Of a DNA stretch of 64,000 bases, positions 35,600 through 43,070 are shown one piece after another (the stretch's first letter is position 1; the number at the start of each line of letters is the position of its first letter). Made by a program: the position numbers and the translations under genes. The stretch covers positions 4,529,001 to 4,593,000 of the forward strand of contig NZ_CP029552.1 in the NCBI RefSeq assembly GCF_003173775.1, written 5' to 3'. This stretch comes from Methylobacterium sp. 17Sr1-1. GTDB lineage: Bacteria; Pseudomonadota; Alphaproteobacteria; Rhizobiales; Beijerinckiaceae. The notes beneath the pieces are model-generated. The model was not told where the DNA came from and searched no databases. It was given only the letters and a program-made list of their open reading frames with translations.

Positions 35600-36946
35600 A
35601 TGGCCACGATCACGGCGGATCCCGCCGCCGCCTCCTCCTCCAAGCCGGAACGGGACGCCCGCCTGGCCTCGTCGGAGCCGGGCCACGTCGCCCCCGGCGA
35701 GATCGCCCTCGGGGTCATCATCGGCCGTACCTCCGAGTTCTTCGACTTCTTCGTGTTCGGCCTCGCCTGCGTGCTGGTCTTCCCGCGCCTGGTCTTCCCC
35801 TGGGCCGAGCCGGTGGCCGGCACGCTGTACTCCTTCGGGCTCTTCGCCCTCGCCTTCGTGGCCCGCCCCGTCGGCTCGGTGCTGTTCATGGCGATCGACC
35901 GGCGCTACGGCCGGGCGACCAAGCTCACCATCGCGCTGTTCCTGCTCGGCCTCTCGACCTGCCTGATCGCGTTCCTGCCGGGCTACGAGACCATCGGCAC
36001 CTGGTCGGCGGTGCTGCTCGGCCTGTGCCGCATCGGCCAGGGCCTGGCGCTCGGTGGTGCCTGGGACGGCCTCGCCTCGCTGCTCGCCCTCAACGCCCCC
36101 CCGAGCCGCCGCGGCTGGTACGCGATGCTGCCGCAGCTCGGCGCGCCGGTCGGCTTCATGCTGGCGAGCGGGCTGTTCGCATTCTTCCAGCTCCAGCTGT
36201 CGGATGCCGACTTCATGGGCTTCGGCTGGCGCTACCCGTTCTTCGTCGCCTTCACGATCAACGTCGTGGCTCTGTTCGCGCGCCTGCGCCTCGTGGCGAC
36301 CGAGGAGTTCCGCCGCCTGCTCGAGGCCGACGAGCTCGAACCGGAGCCGGTCCTCCAGACGGTGCGGGCCAGCGGGCGCAACATCCTGGTCGGCGCCTTC
36401 GTGCCGCTCGCCTGCTACGCCCTGTTCCACCTCGTCACGGTCTTTCCGGTCAGCTGGATCAACCTGTTCACCGGCCGCTCGGTCGGCGAGTTCCTGATGG
36501 TGCAGTTCGCCGGCGCCACCGTCGCCACGATGACGATCGTCATGTCGGGCCTGATCGCCGACCAGATCGGCCGTCGCTCCACCATCGCCCTCGCCGCGGC
36601 GCTGATCGGCCTGTTTGCCCTCGGCAGCATCGTCGCCCCGCTGCTCTTCGGCGACAGCATGGCCGGGCAGACGATCTTCGTGGTGGTCGGCTTCGCGCTG
36701 CTCGGCCTCGCCTACGGCCAGAGCTCGGGCGCCATCGCGGAGAACTTCGGGACCAAGTACCGCTACACCGGCTCGGCGCTGACCTCCGACCTCGCCTGGC
36801 TCGTCGGCGCCGGCTTCGCCCCGCTGGTCGCGCTCTACGCGTCGAGCCATCTGGGGCTGCCGTGGGTCGGCGTGTACCTGCTGTCGGGTGCGGTCTGCAC
36901 CCTCGGCGCGCTCGGGCTCAACCGGCGGCTCGGCACGACTGCGTAG
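35600..36946 (+). CDS. MFS transporter, metabolite:H+ symporter-like
   Basis: A 448-residue transporter with twelve membrane segments in two halves. SEFFDFFVFGLACVLVFPRL in the first helix and RPVGSVLFMAIDRRYGRATK in the 2-3 loop are typical of the metabolite:H+ symporter group (sugar acid and organic acid carriers). ADQIGRRSTIALAAALIG is the matching loop in the second half. ATG 35600 with AGGA at seven bases is preferred; a GTG at 35579 is in frame. It is divergent from cyoA, so substrate transport could be linked with respiration, but this is only position. Confidence 0.88.
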   Translation: MATITADPAAASSSKPERDARLASSEPGHVAPGEIALGVIIGRTSEFFDFFVFGLACVLVFPRLVFPWAEPVAGTLYSFGLFALAFVARPVGSVLFMAIDRRYGRATKLTIALFLLGLSTCLIAFLPGYETIGTWSAVLLGLCRIGQGLALGGAWDGLASLLALNAPPSRRGWYAMLPQLGAPVGFMLASGLFAFFQLQLSDADFMGFGWRYPFFVAFTINVVALFARLRLVATEEFRRLLEADELEPEPVLQTVRASGRNILVGAFVPLACYALFHLVTVFPVSWINLFTGRSVGEFLMVQFAGATVATMTIVMSGLIADQIGRRSTIALAAALIGLFALGSIVAPLLFGDSMAGQTIFVVVGFALLGLAYGQSSGAIAENFGTKYRYTGSALTSDLAWLVGAGFAPLVALYASSHLGLPWVGVYLLSGAVCTLGALGLNRRLGTTA

Positions 36947-36991
36947 TAGACATCCTCTCCGCCCTCTTGTGGGTAGAGATTGCGAAATTTC

Positions 36992-37020
36992 GGCGCCGCC
37001 AGATGAACTTTGGCGGCGCC
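36992..37020 (+). terminator. perfect 10-bp hairpin downstream of the MFS gene
   Basis: GGCGCCGCCA (36992-37001), a 9-base loop, and TGGCGGCGCC (37011-37020), 45 bp after the stop. A short T-run (GGATTTTGG) comes ten bases later. It may end the MFS transcript. Confidence 0.45.
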
Positions 37021-37177
37021 TCGGCGGATTTTGGAAAAGCCCGTAGCTTGGCGAAGTGGCGGCAGCCGTGGTCTCTGCGCAGGAGACCGGTTGTCGAGCC
37101 AGACTGGTCGATTGGGCTTTTCTGGCACGCTTCCGCCTACGACCTGTGCGAGCACCGAAGCCGACTGCAGCAGCGTC

Positions 37178-37507
37178 ATGAGCGACGAAGACTCAAACGA
37201 CTGGCGCCTCGACAACGCCAGCCATCTCAAGGGCCTCCGGCTTCAGTTCCGGCGCTACACGCGCTGGAGCGAAACCTGGGACCACGATCATTGCGCGGGC
37301 TGCTGGGCGACGCTCGCCGAGTTCGATGGCCCGGACATCCTGCACGAGGGCTATGCGACCTGCGACGACTACGAGCGCGGCGCATGCGCCGAATGGGTCT
37401 GCGCCCAATGCTTCAACGATCTCAAGGACAATCTGGGATGGACGACACTCCCAGAGCCCCCTCTTCAACCTCCCGCTAGCTCCTTCCCGGAACAAGAAGC
37501 GAAATAG
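37178..37507 (+). CDS. small Cys-motif protein, function unknown
   Basis: A 109-residue soluble protein. DNASHLKGLRLQFRRYTRWS and WDHDHCAGCWATLAEFDG are followed by HEGYATCDDYERGACAEWVC and AQCFNDLKDNLGW. The paired HCAGC and WVCAQC sites suggest a zinc-bound fold. Proteins of this shape occur in many bacteria but I do not know a function. The GC content is visibly lower than that of the neighbours, hinting at transfer. It ends five bases before the convergent chorismate mutase gene. The longer open frame from 37010 has no conserved N-terminus. Confidence 0.7.
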   Translation: MSDEDSNDWRLDNASHLKGLRLQFRRYTRWSETWDHDHCAGCWATLAEFDGPDILHEGYATCDDYERGACAEWVCAQCFNDLKDNLGWTTLPEPPLQPPASSFPEQEAK

Positions 37508-37512
37508 CGCTT

Positions 37513-38352
37513 CTACTCCGCTCCCACCCGGAACCGCGCCGCGTGGCTGCCGATCTCCTCGAAGGCCCCCGGCGTAGCCCCAGCCTCGGACAACGCCGCC
37601 CGCGCCTCCTCCGGGGTCACGCTGCCTGGGAGCGCCAGGAGCTGGCTCAAGCCCCCACTGACGCCGGCGCTCGCCACCACCTCGCCGCCCAGGCCTACCA
37701 CCGCCGCCGCCGCCTCGTCGCGCCATCGCTCGAACCGGGCGGCGTAGAGCACCCAGTCACGCTGGGCCGCAGCCGGATCGTCGAGGGGCTTGGCGATGCA
37801 GAAGACCGGGGTGCCGGCCGGGTGGCCGGGCCGCTCGATGAAGGGGAGCCGGGCGATCACCTTCGGCCGCCCCGGGCCGGCGAGCAGGCGCCACCAGGCG
37901 CCCGCCGTCACCCCCTGGTCGAGGCGGAACACCCCGAGATCGCCGCGCGAGGCGGCCACCGCGGCGATGACCGCCGCGGCGCTCGGATGCGGCCGGTACG
38001 GCACCGTGAAGCCGAAATGGAACCGGGCCGAGTCGCGCATCGGCGCGTCGCCGCCCGAGACGTCGGCATGGACCGCGAACGGCGCCTGCACGTAGGTGAA
38101 GGTGGCGATGATGACCCGCCAGATCCCCTCCACCGTGTCGAGGGGGAGCAGGCCTTCGTGGCGCTCGGCGATCATGCGCATCATCGAGGCCTCGCGGCCG
38201 GGCCGGAAGGCGGAGCCCGAGGCCGAGGTCTTCTTGACGGCGATCAGCCGGTCGATGATCCGGCCGCGCTCCATCAGGAGGTCGTGCATGGCCGAATCGA
38301 TGCGGTCGATGTCGGCCCGGAGGGCGGCGAGGTCGGCGGGCGGGGTCGTCAT
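37513..38352 (-). CDS. chorismate mutase with extra C-terminal domain
   Basis: Converts chorismate to prephenate for Phe/Tyr. The AroQ-type helical domain covers residues 1-90: LRADIDRIDSAMHDLLMERG, IDRLIAVKKTS and RPGREASMMRMIAERHEG, with the active-site Arg and Lys in place. The remaining 190 residues (FHFGFTVPYRPHPSAAAVIA, GDLGVFRLDQG) resemble a degenerate prephenate-dehydratase-like binding domain without the TRF catalytic motif. The extra part may bind an effector. It is divergent from metX with 261 bp between starts. Confidence 0.85.
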   Translation of the reverse strand: MTTPPADLAALRADIDRIDSAMHDLLMERGRIIDRLIAVKKTSASGSAFRPGREASMMRMIAERHEGLLPLDTVEGIWRVIIATFTYVQAPFAVHADVSGGDAPMRDSARFHFGFTVPYRPHPSAAAVIAAVAASRGDLGVFRLDQGVTAGAWWRLLAGPGRPKVIARLPFIERPGHPAGTPVFCIAKPLDDPAAAQRDWVLYAARFERWRDEAAAAVVGLGGEVVASAGVSGGLSQLLALPGSVTPEEARAALSEAGATPGAFEEIGSHAARFRVGAE

Positions 38353-38501
38353 GGCGTCCCGTTGAGGCAGAAGCGGAAAGATCCGTCTTACGACCCCCCA
38401 GGCCCGCGGGCCAGGGCCACCGGCATGCAGGCGCGCGAGAGAAGTCCCTTCCGTCGATTGACGGCGCGACAGCGAAGCCCTACCTCTTTCGTCCGTTGAA
38501 G

Positions 38502-38564
38502 CGGAATTTTTGGACGCTTTAACGACCGGTCCGGTTTGGAGAACGAACCGCCTCCGGAATTTTT
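38502..38564. repeat. 10-bp direct repeat upstream of metX
   Basis: CGGAATTTTT occurs at 38502-38511 and 38555-38564, 53 bp apart, in the region between chorismate mutase and metX. It could be a pair of regulator sites. No SAM riboswitch was recognised. Confidence 0.4.
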
Positions 38565-38613
38565 CGCCAAAGCCTCGTCAAGCCCGCCGCCCGGCGACAG
38601 CCCCGTGAGAAGC

Positions 38614-39786
38614 ATGGCCACACCACTCCTGAAGCCCGGCGTCGATCCCGCCTCCCAGGCGGTCGAGCCGACGAGCCCCGTCGCCCTTTTCGGAGCGGAC
38701 GAAGCCCTGGCGATGGATGCGGGCATGGACCTCGCGCCCTGGCAGATCGCCTACCAGACCGCCGGCACGCTCAACGAGGCGCGCAGCAACGCGGTGCTGG
38801 TCTGCCACGCGCTCACCGGCGACCAGCACGTCGTCAACACCCATCCGGTGACCGGCAAGCCCGGCTGGTGGGAGCGGCTGGTCGGGCCCGGCAAGCCGGT
38901 CGACACCGACCGCTACTTCGTGATCTGCGCCAACGTCGTCGGCTCCTGCATGGGCACGACGGGGCCGGCCTCCCTGAACCCGGCGACCGGCCGGGCCTAC
39001 GGCCTCGACTTCCCGCTGGTGACGATCCGCGACATGGTGCGTGGCCAGGCGATGCTGCTCGACCGGCTCGGCATCAAGGACCTCTTCCTGTGCATCGGCG
39101 GCTCCATGGGCGGGATGCAGGTGCTGCAATGGGCGGCGAGCTACCCCGAGCGGGTCTTCGCCGCGATGCCGATCGCCACGGGCGCGCGCCACTCGGCCCA
39201 GAACATCGCCTTCCACGAGGTCGGCCGGCAGGCGATCCTGGCGGATCCGAACTGGCACGGCGGGCGCTACCTCGACGTCGGCACGCGGCCCGCCAAGGGG
39301 CTCGGCGTCGCCCGGATGGGCGCGCACATCACCTACCTGTCGGAGCCGGCCCTCCACCGCAAGTTCGGCCGCCGCCTGCAGGACCGGGACGCGCCGACCT
39401 TCTCCTTCGACGCCGACTTCCAGATCGAGAGCTACCTGCGCCACCAGGGCATCACCTTCGTGGAGCGCTTCGACGCCAACGCCTACCTCTACCTCACCCG
39501 GGCGATGGACTACTTCGACCTCGCGGCCGACCACGGCGGCGTGCTCGCCAATGCCTTCCGGGGCACGCGGACGCGGTTCTGCATCATGTCCTTCACCTCC
39601 GACTGGCTGTTTCCGACCGCCGATTCGCGGGCGATCGTCCACGCGCTCAACGCCGCGGCGGCGCCGGTCGCCTTCGTCGAGGTCGAGAGCGACAAGGGCC
39701 ACGACGCCTTCCTGCTCGACGAGCCGGCGATGATCTCGGCGGCCAAGGGCTTCATCGCGGCCGCGGCCCGGGAGCGCGGCCTGTGA
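38614..39786 (+). CDS. metX: homoserine O-acetyltransferase
   Basis: First committed step of methionine synthesis; acylates L-homoserine. Alpha/beta hydrolase fold, 390 residues. [26 protein letters not shown], the nucleophile elbow [27 protein letters not shown] with the Asp and [10 protein letters not shown] with the His form the triad. Family members can use acetyl- or succinyl-CoA, so acyl preference is not proven. ATG 38614 has GAGAAG upstream and begins where the family begins; a TTG at 38536 is less likely. The stop overlaps the metW start. Confidence 0.95.
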   Translation: MATPLLKPGVDPASQAVEPTSPVALFGADEALAMDAGMDLAPWQIAYQTAGTLNEARSNAVLVCHALTGDQHVVNTHPVTGKPGWWERLVGPGKPVDTDRYFVICANVVGSCMGTTGPASLNPATGRAYGLDFPLVTIRDMVRGQAMLLDRLGIKDLFLCIGGSMGGMQVLQWAASYPERVFAAMPIATGARHSAQNIAFHEVGRQAILADPNWHGGRYLDVGTRPAKGLGVARMGAHITYLSEPALHRKFGRRLQDRDAPTFSFDADFQIESYLRHQGITFVERFDANAYLYLTRAMDYFDLAADHGGVLANAFRGTRTRFCIMSFTSDWLFPTADSRAIVHALNAAAAPVAFVEVESDKGHDAFLLDEPAMISAAKGFIAAAARERGL

Positions 39787-40439
39787 ACGTCACCGCTTCC
39801 CTCGCCCCCGCGGGCCTGCCGCAGGACGCCACCGGCTCCGCCCGCATCGACCACTTGGTGATGCTCAACCTCGTCGAGCCCGGCTCGCGGGTGCTCGACG
39901 TCGGCTGCGGCGACGGCTCCCTGCTCGCGCTCCTGCGCGACCGGCGCGGCGTCGACGGCCGCGGCATCGAGCTGTCGCGCGAGGGCGTCAATGCCTGCCT
40001 CGCCCACGGCCTGCCGGTGATCCAGGGCGACGCCGACACCGACCTCGCGGCCTACCCGGACGACGCCTTCGATTACGTGATCCTGTCGCAGACGATCCAG
40101 GCGACGCGCCAGCCCAAGGAGGTGCTGGAGCATCTGTTGCGGATCGGCCGGCACGCGATCGTGTCGTTCCCGAATTTCGGCCATTGGCGGGTGCGCAGCG
40201 AGTTGATGCTGCGCGGCCGGATGCCGGTGACCGACACCCTGCCCGATCCCTGGTACGCGACCCCCAACATCCACCACTGCACCATCCGGGACTTCGTCGG
40301 CCTGTGCCGCCTCGTCGGCGCGCGGATCGAGCGTGCCTCGGCGCTCGACGCCTCGGGCCACCCGATGCGCTTCGCCCTGCCGTGGTGGGTGTGGAACCTC
40401 GTCGGCACGCAGGGGGTGTTCCTCCTGCGGCGGGGGTGA
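39783..40439 (+). CDS. metW: methionine biosynthesis protein MetW
   Basis: A 218-residue methyltransferase-fold protein found next to metX in alphaproteobacteria and shown in some species to support MetX activity. [20 protein letters not shown], the SAM loop [32 protein letters not shown] and [20 protein letters not shown] are typical MetW. GTG 39783 overlaps the metX stop as GTGA, so the two are translationally coupled. Confidence 0.95.
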   Translation: MNVTASLAPAGLPQDATGSARIDHLVMLNLVEPGSRVLDVGCGDGSLLALLRDRRGVDGRGIELSREGVNACLAHGLPVIQGDADTDLAAYPDDAFDYVILSQTIQATRQPKEVLEHLLRIGRHAIVSFPNFGHWRVRSELMLRGRMPVTDTLPDPWYATPNIHHCTIRDFVGLCRLVGARIERASALDASGHPMRFALPWWVWNLVGTQGVFLLRRG

Positions 40440-40810
40440 GCAGGTCTCGGCGCCGGCGGCCCGCCGGCGCCCCTTCGCCGTCGCTGCTCGTCCTGGCGCT
40501 CGCCTGCGGGCCGGCGCTCGCCGAGGAGGCCGACCTCGCTGTCCTCGAGACCCGCTGGCACGCCTGCGTGCGGCAGGCCTTCACCGGCCAGCCCCTCGGG
40601 ATGGAGCGGCGGGCGGCGCAGCGCGCGGCGCTCGCCGCGTGCAAGCCGCAGGAGGACGCCTATGTCCACGCGATGCTGGCGGCGCAGGAGGCCGAGGCCC
40701 GCGCCCGCGCCACACGCGGCGTCGCCGCCCGGGCACGGGACTGGGCGCTCGGCGCAGCAGGCTCGGCGCGGGCCGTCGTCGGCGGACTGATGGACCGCCT
40801 GCGCTGGTGA
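40436..40810 (+). CDS. small exported protein after metW
   Basis: A 124-residue predicted secreted protein. GTG 40436 overlaps the metW stop (GTGA), and the N-terminus has an Arg-rich n-region, a hydrophobic core (SLLVLALACGP) and a cleavage site near ALAEE. The mature part is helical with Cys residues in WHACVRQAF and LAACKPQEDA, spaced for one disulfide. No family recognised. The metX-metW-this gene overlap suggests an operon. Confidence 0.65.
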   Translation: MSRSRRRRPAGAPSPSLLVLALACGPALAEEADLAVLETRWHACVRQAFTGQPLGMERRAAQRAALAACKPQEDAYVHAMLAAQEAEARARATRGVAARARDWALGAAGSARAVVGGLMDRLRW

Positions 40811-40886
40811 ACCGTCGCGCTCCGGCTTGGTTGAGAGCCTGAAAGCCCCCATCGCTCGCGGGGCTTCCGGGGAAAAGAAAGAGCGT

Positions 40887-41049
40887 GGGTCCCCCCCTCT
40901 CCCGTTTGGGAGAGGGGCCGGGGGTGAGGGTGGCTCGGGTTCAGGATCAAGCACGGCAGGTTGAGCTGCGCGGCTCGACCCTCGGCGATCTATCCTGAGG
41001 CCGAGCCACCCTCACCCCTACCCCTCTCCCACACGGGAGAGGGGATCCC
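40887..41049. repeat. family D paired-hairpin element
   Basis: 163 bp: GGGTCCCCCCCTCTCCCGTT at the left and ACGGGAGAGGGGATCCC at the right, with inner GGGTGAGGGTGGCTCGG/CCGAGCCACCCTCACCCC and AGGAT/ATCCT. It lies between co-directional genes and fills most of a 297-bp gap. Confidence 0.85.
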
Positions 41050-41107
41050 GCGCTCGATTTTGAAACGGATTTTCCCCGGAATGCCCCGCATCGCCCGGAG
41101 ACCCGAC

Positions 41108-41728
41108 ATGCCAACCTTCTCGCGCGCCCTTCTACTCGCTGCCCTGCTCGCTGCCGCCCCCGCCTTCGCCCAGCAGCCGGCCGCCCCCGATCCGGCGGCG
41201 GGCTTCCTGACTCGGCCGGAGCCCGGCAGCGTCCGGGCCTCGAAGCTCGTCGGCGTGAAGGTGATCGGGATGGACCACGTCCGGGTCGGCGAGATCGAGG
41301 ACGTGCTGCTGACCGAGGACGGGCGGGTGCGGGCGGTGGTAATCGGCGTCGGCGGCTTCCTCGGCATCGGCCAGAAATCCGTGGCCGTGCCGTTCGACAA
41401 GCTGGCCTGGAACACCGGCGCCGCCGCGGCCGAGGCGCCGCCCTCCCACACCACGCCCGAGCGCGCACCGGGCGAGGCCGCGGCGAACAGCGCCGGCCCC
41501 GAGACCATGCCGGGCGCCAAGGTCGCCGACCAGGCGCTCGCCGCCGTGCCGGCCAAGCGCAGCGGCACCGTCGACGAGGCCACCGGCTCGGTCGCGGCGC
41601 CCGAGCCCCGCGGCCGCGCCACGGTGCTGGCGACCGGGCCCGACGGCACGGTGCGGGAGGCCGAGGTGCGGCTGACCAAGGCGCAGCTCCAGGCCGCCCC
41701 GACCTTCACCTACGAGGCCGCCCGCTGA
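41108..41728 (+). CDS. exported PRC-barrel domain protein
   Basis: A 206-residue secreted protein. Signal peptide at residues 1-21 (LLLAALLAAAPAFAQ). The PRC-barrel covers about 45-110: SKLVGVKVIGMDHVRVGEIE, VRAVVIGVGGFLGIGQKSVA and VPFDKLAWN. The C-terminal half is Ala/Pro-rich with a second beta-type segment (GRATVLATGPDGTVREAEVR). Function unknown. ATG 41108 has GGAG at eight bases. The core GGFLGIG resembles GGFLGFG in the cytosolic PRC protein at 15307. Confidence 0.82.
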   Translation: MPTFSRALLLAALLAAAPAFAQQPAAPDPAAGFLTRPEPGSVRASKLVGVKVIGMDHVRVGEIEDVLLTEDGRVRAVVIGVGGFLGIGQKSVAVPFDKLAWNTGAAAAEAPPSHTTPERAPGEAAANSAGPETMPGAKVADQALAAVPAKRSGTVDEATGSVAAPEPRGRATVLATGPDGTVREAEVRLTKAQLQAAPTFTYEAAR

Positions 41729-42225
41729 CCGAGCCGGATCTCCGCTGGCGCCCGCTGCGGGCGTCGGACCTGGACGGCGCCTCGGCCATCGCCGCCCGCA
41801 TCCACCCGGATTACCCGGAGGACGACGCGGTGATGGCCGAGCGCCTGCGCCTCTGCCCGGAGGGCTGCTTCGCGCTGACGGCCGACGATGACCTGCTGGG
41901 TTACGCCGTCGGCCATCCGTGGTACGCAAGGTCGGTGCCAGACCTCGACACGCTCCTGGGGTCCCTGCCGGAGGCGGCGGGCGCCTGGTGCATCCACGAC
42001 GTCGCCCTGGTGCCCGAGGCGCGCGGCCGGGGCGCGGCGGCCGCGCTCGTCGGGCTGATGCGGGACGAGGCCCGGCGGCGCGGCCTGCCCGCGCTGGTGC
42101 TGGTCGCGGTCGGCGATGCCGCCGGCTTCTGGCGCCGCCACGGCTTCCGGCCGATCCCCGAGGCGCCGCCGCCCGGCTACGGCAGCGCGACCCTGATGGT
42201 GCGGGACCTGACGACCCCGGCGTAG
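41725..42225 (+). CDS. GNAT family N-acetyltransferase, start uncertain
   Basis: Transfers an acetyl group from acetyl-CoA to an amine. The fold is complete: LRWRPLRASDLDGASAIAAR, CPEGCFALTADDDLLGYAVG, CIHDVALVPEARGRGAAAAL (the acetyl-CoA pyrophosphate loop with RGRGAA) and GFWRRHGFRPIPE. The conserved N-terminus begins at 41728, upstream of the first ATG/GTG (41830). The only upstream candidate that keeps it is CTG 41725, overlapping the stop of the PRC gene. A start at GTG 41830 would remove the first beta strand and helix. Substrate unknown. Confidence 0.75.
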   Translation: MTEPDLRWRPLRASDLDGASAIAARIHPDYPEDDAVMAERLRLCPEGCFALTADDDLLGYAVGHPWYARSVPDLDTLLGSLPEAAGAWCIHDVALVPEARGRGAAAALVGLMRDEARRRGLPALVLVAVGDAAGFWRRHGFRPIPEAPPPGYGSATLMVRDLTTPA

Positions 42226-42410
42226 CGCCCGTCCAGCTGTGACATTCGGCCGTTCTCGCCTCGGCGGCCCCTGGCCGGGGCCGGGCGCTGCGCCACCTAG
42301 CCCGGCATCGTTCCGAACTAGGCTGCGGTATGACGAGGACGGCGTGCAGAGCGTGATCCCCGCCTTGAAACACGGTGATCCGGCCCGTCTCGTGGCCGGG
42401 GCCTGACGCC

Positions 42411-43070
42411 GTGCGCCAGCTCTTCGCGCCGGGCGCCGACGCCCTCCTGCGCCTCGCGCTCCTCACGCTTGCGGCCTGCCTCGCGGCCCTGCCGGTGGTG
42501 GGGGCCGGGCTGGTGCACTCCTCCTACGTCACCGGCGTCGGGGTGGCGCCGGCCCAGCCGGTGCCGTTCAGCCACAAGCACCATTCGGGCGAGCTGAAGA
42601 TCGACTGCCGCTACTGCCACACCACGGTCGAGACCCAGGCCACCGCCGGCATCCCGCCGACCCAGACCTGCATGACCTGCCACGGGCAGATCTGGTCCGG
42701 CTCGGAGATGCTGGAACCGGTGCGGGCGAGCTACGCCAAGGACCAGCCCCTGGTCTGGACCCGCCTGAACAAGCTGCCGGGCTACGTCTACTACAACCAC
42801 TCGGTCCACGTGACCAACGGCATCGGCTGCTCGACCTGCCACGGCAGCGTCACCGACATGCAGCTCACCTACCGGGCCAACGCCTTCGAGATGAGCTTCT
42901 GCCTCGATTGCCACCGCAACCCCGAGAAATACGTGCGGCCGAAGGACCAGATCCTGAACATGTCCTGGAGCCCGCCGGCGAACCAGGCGACGCTCGGGCC
43001 GGAGCTGGTGCGCCAGTACCATATCCGCGGCGGCGAGCGGCTGACCGAATGCGGGATCTGCCACCGATGA
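42411..43070 (+). CDS. actA: alternative complex III subunit A, pentaheme cytochrome c
   Basis: Periplasmic multiheme cytochrome of the quinol-oxidising alternative complex III. The 219-residue protein has one N-terminal membrane anchor (about 12-35) and five CxxCH sites: CRYCH, CMTCH, CSTCH, CLDCH and CGICH. FSHKHHSGELKIDCRYCHTT and RLNKLPGYVYYNHSVHV are typical ActA. GTG 42411 begins RQLFAPGADALLRL, the family N-terminus; a GTG at 42375 is also in frame. It overlaps actB by four bases (ATGA). First gene of the act-cox operon. Confidence 0.93.
   Translation: MRQLFAPGADALLRLALLTLAACLAALPVVGAGLVHSSYVTGVGVAPAQPVPFSHKHHSGELKIDCRYCHTTVETQATAGIPPTQTCMTCHGQIWSGSEMLEPVRASYAKDQPLVWTRLNKLPGYVYYNHSVHVTNGIGCSTCHGSVTDMQLTYRANAFEMSFCLDCHRNPEKYVRPKDQILNMSWSPPANQATLGPELVRQYHIRGGERLTECGICHR

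Noticed and set aside
38430..38613. SAM-II riboswitch upstream of metX
   Set aside because: The expected GTTAAA and GCTAAA elements with a pseudoknot pairing were not found.
42375..42410. Earlier GTG start for actA
   Set aside because: The family N-terminus (RQLF...) begins at 42411; the earlier start adds 12 residues without support, though it cannot be excluded.
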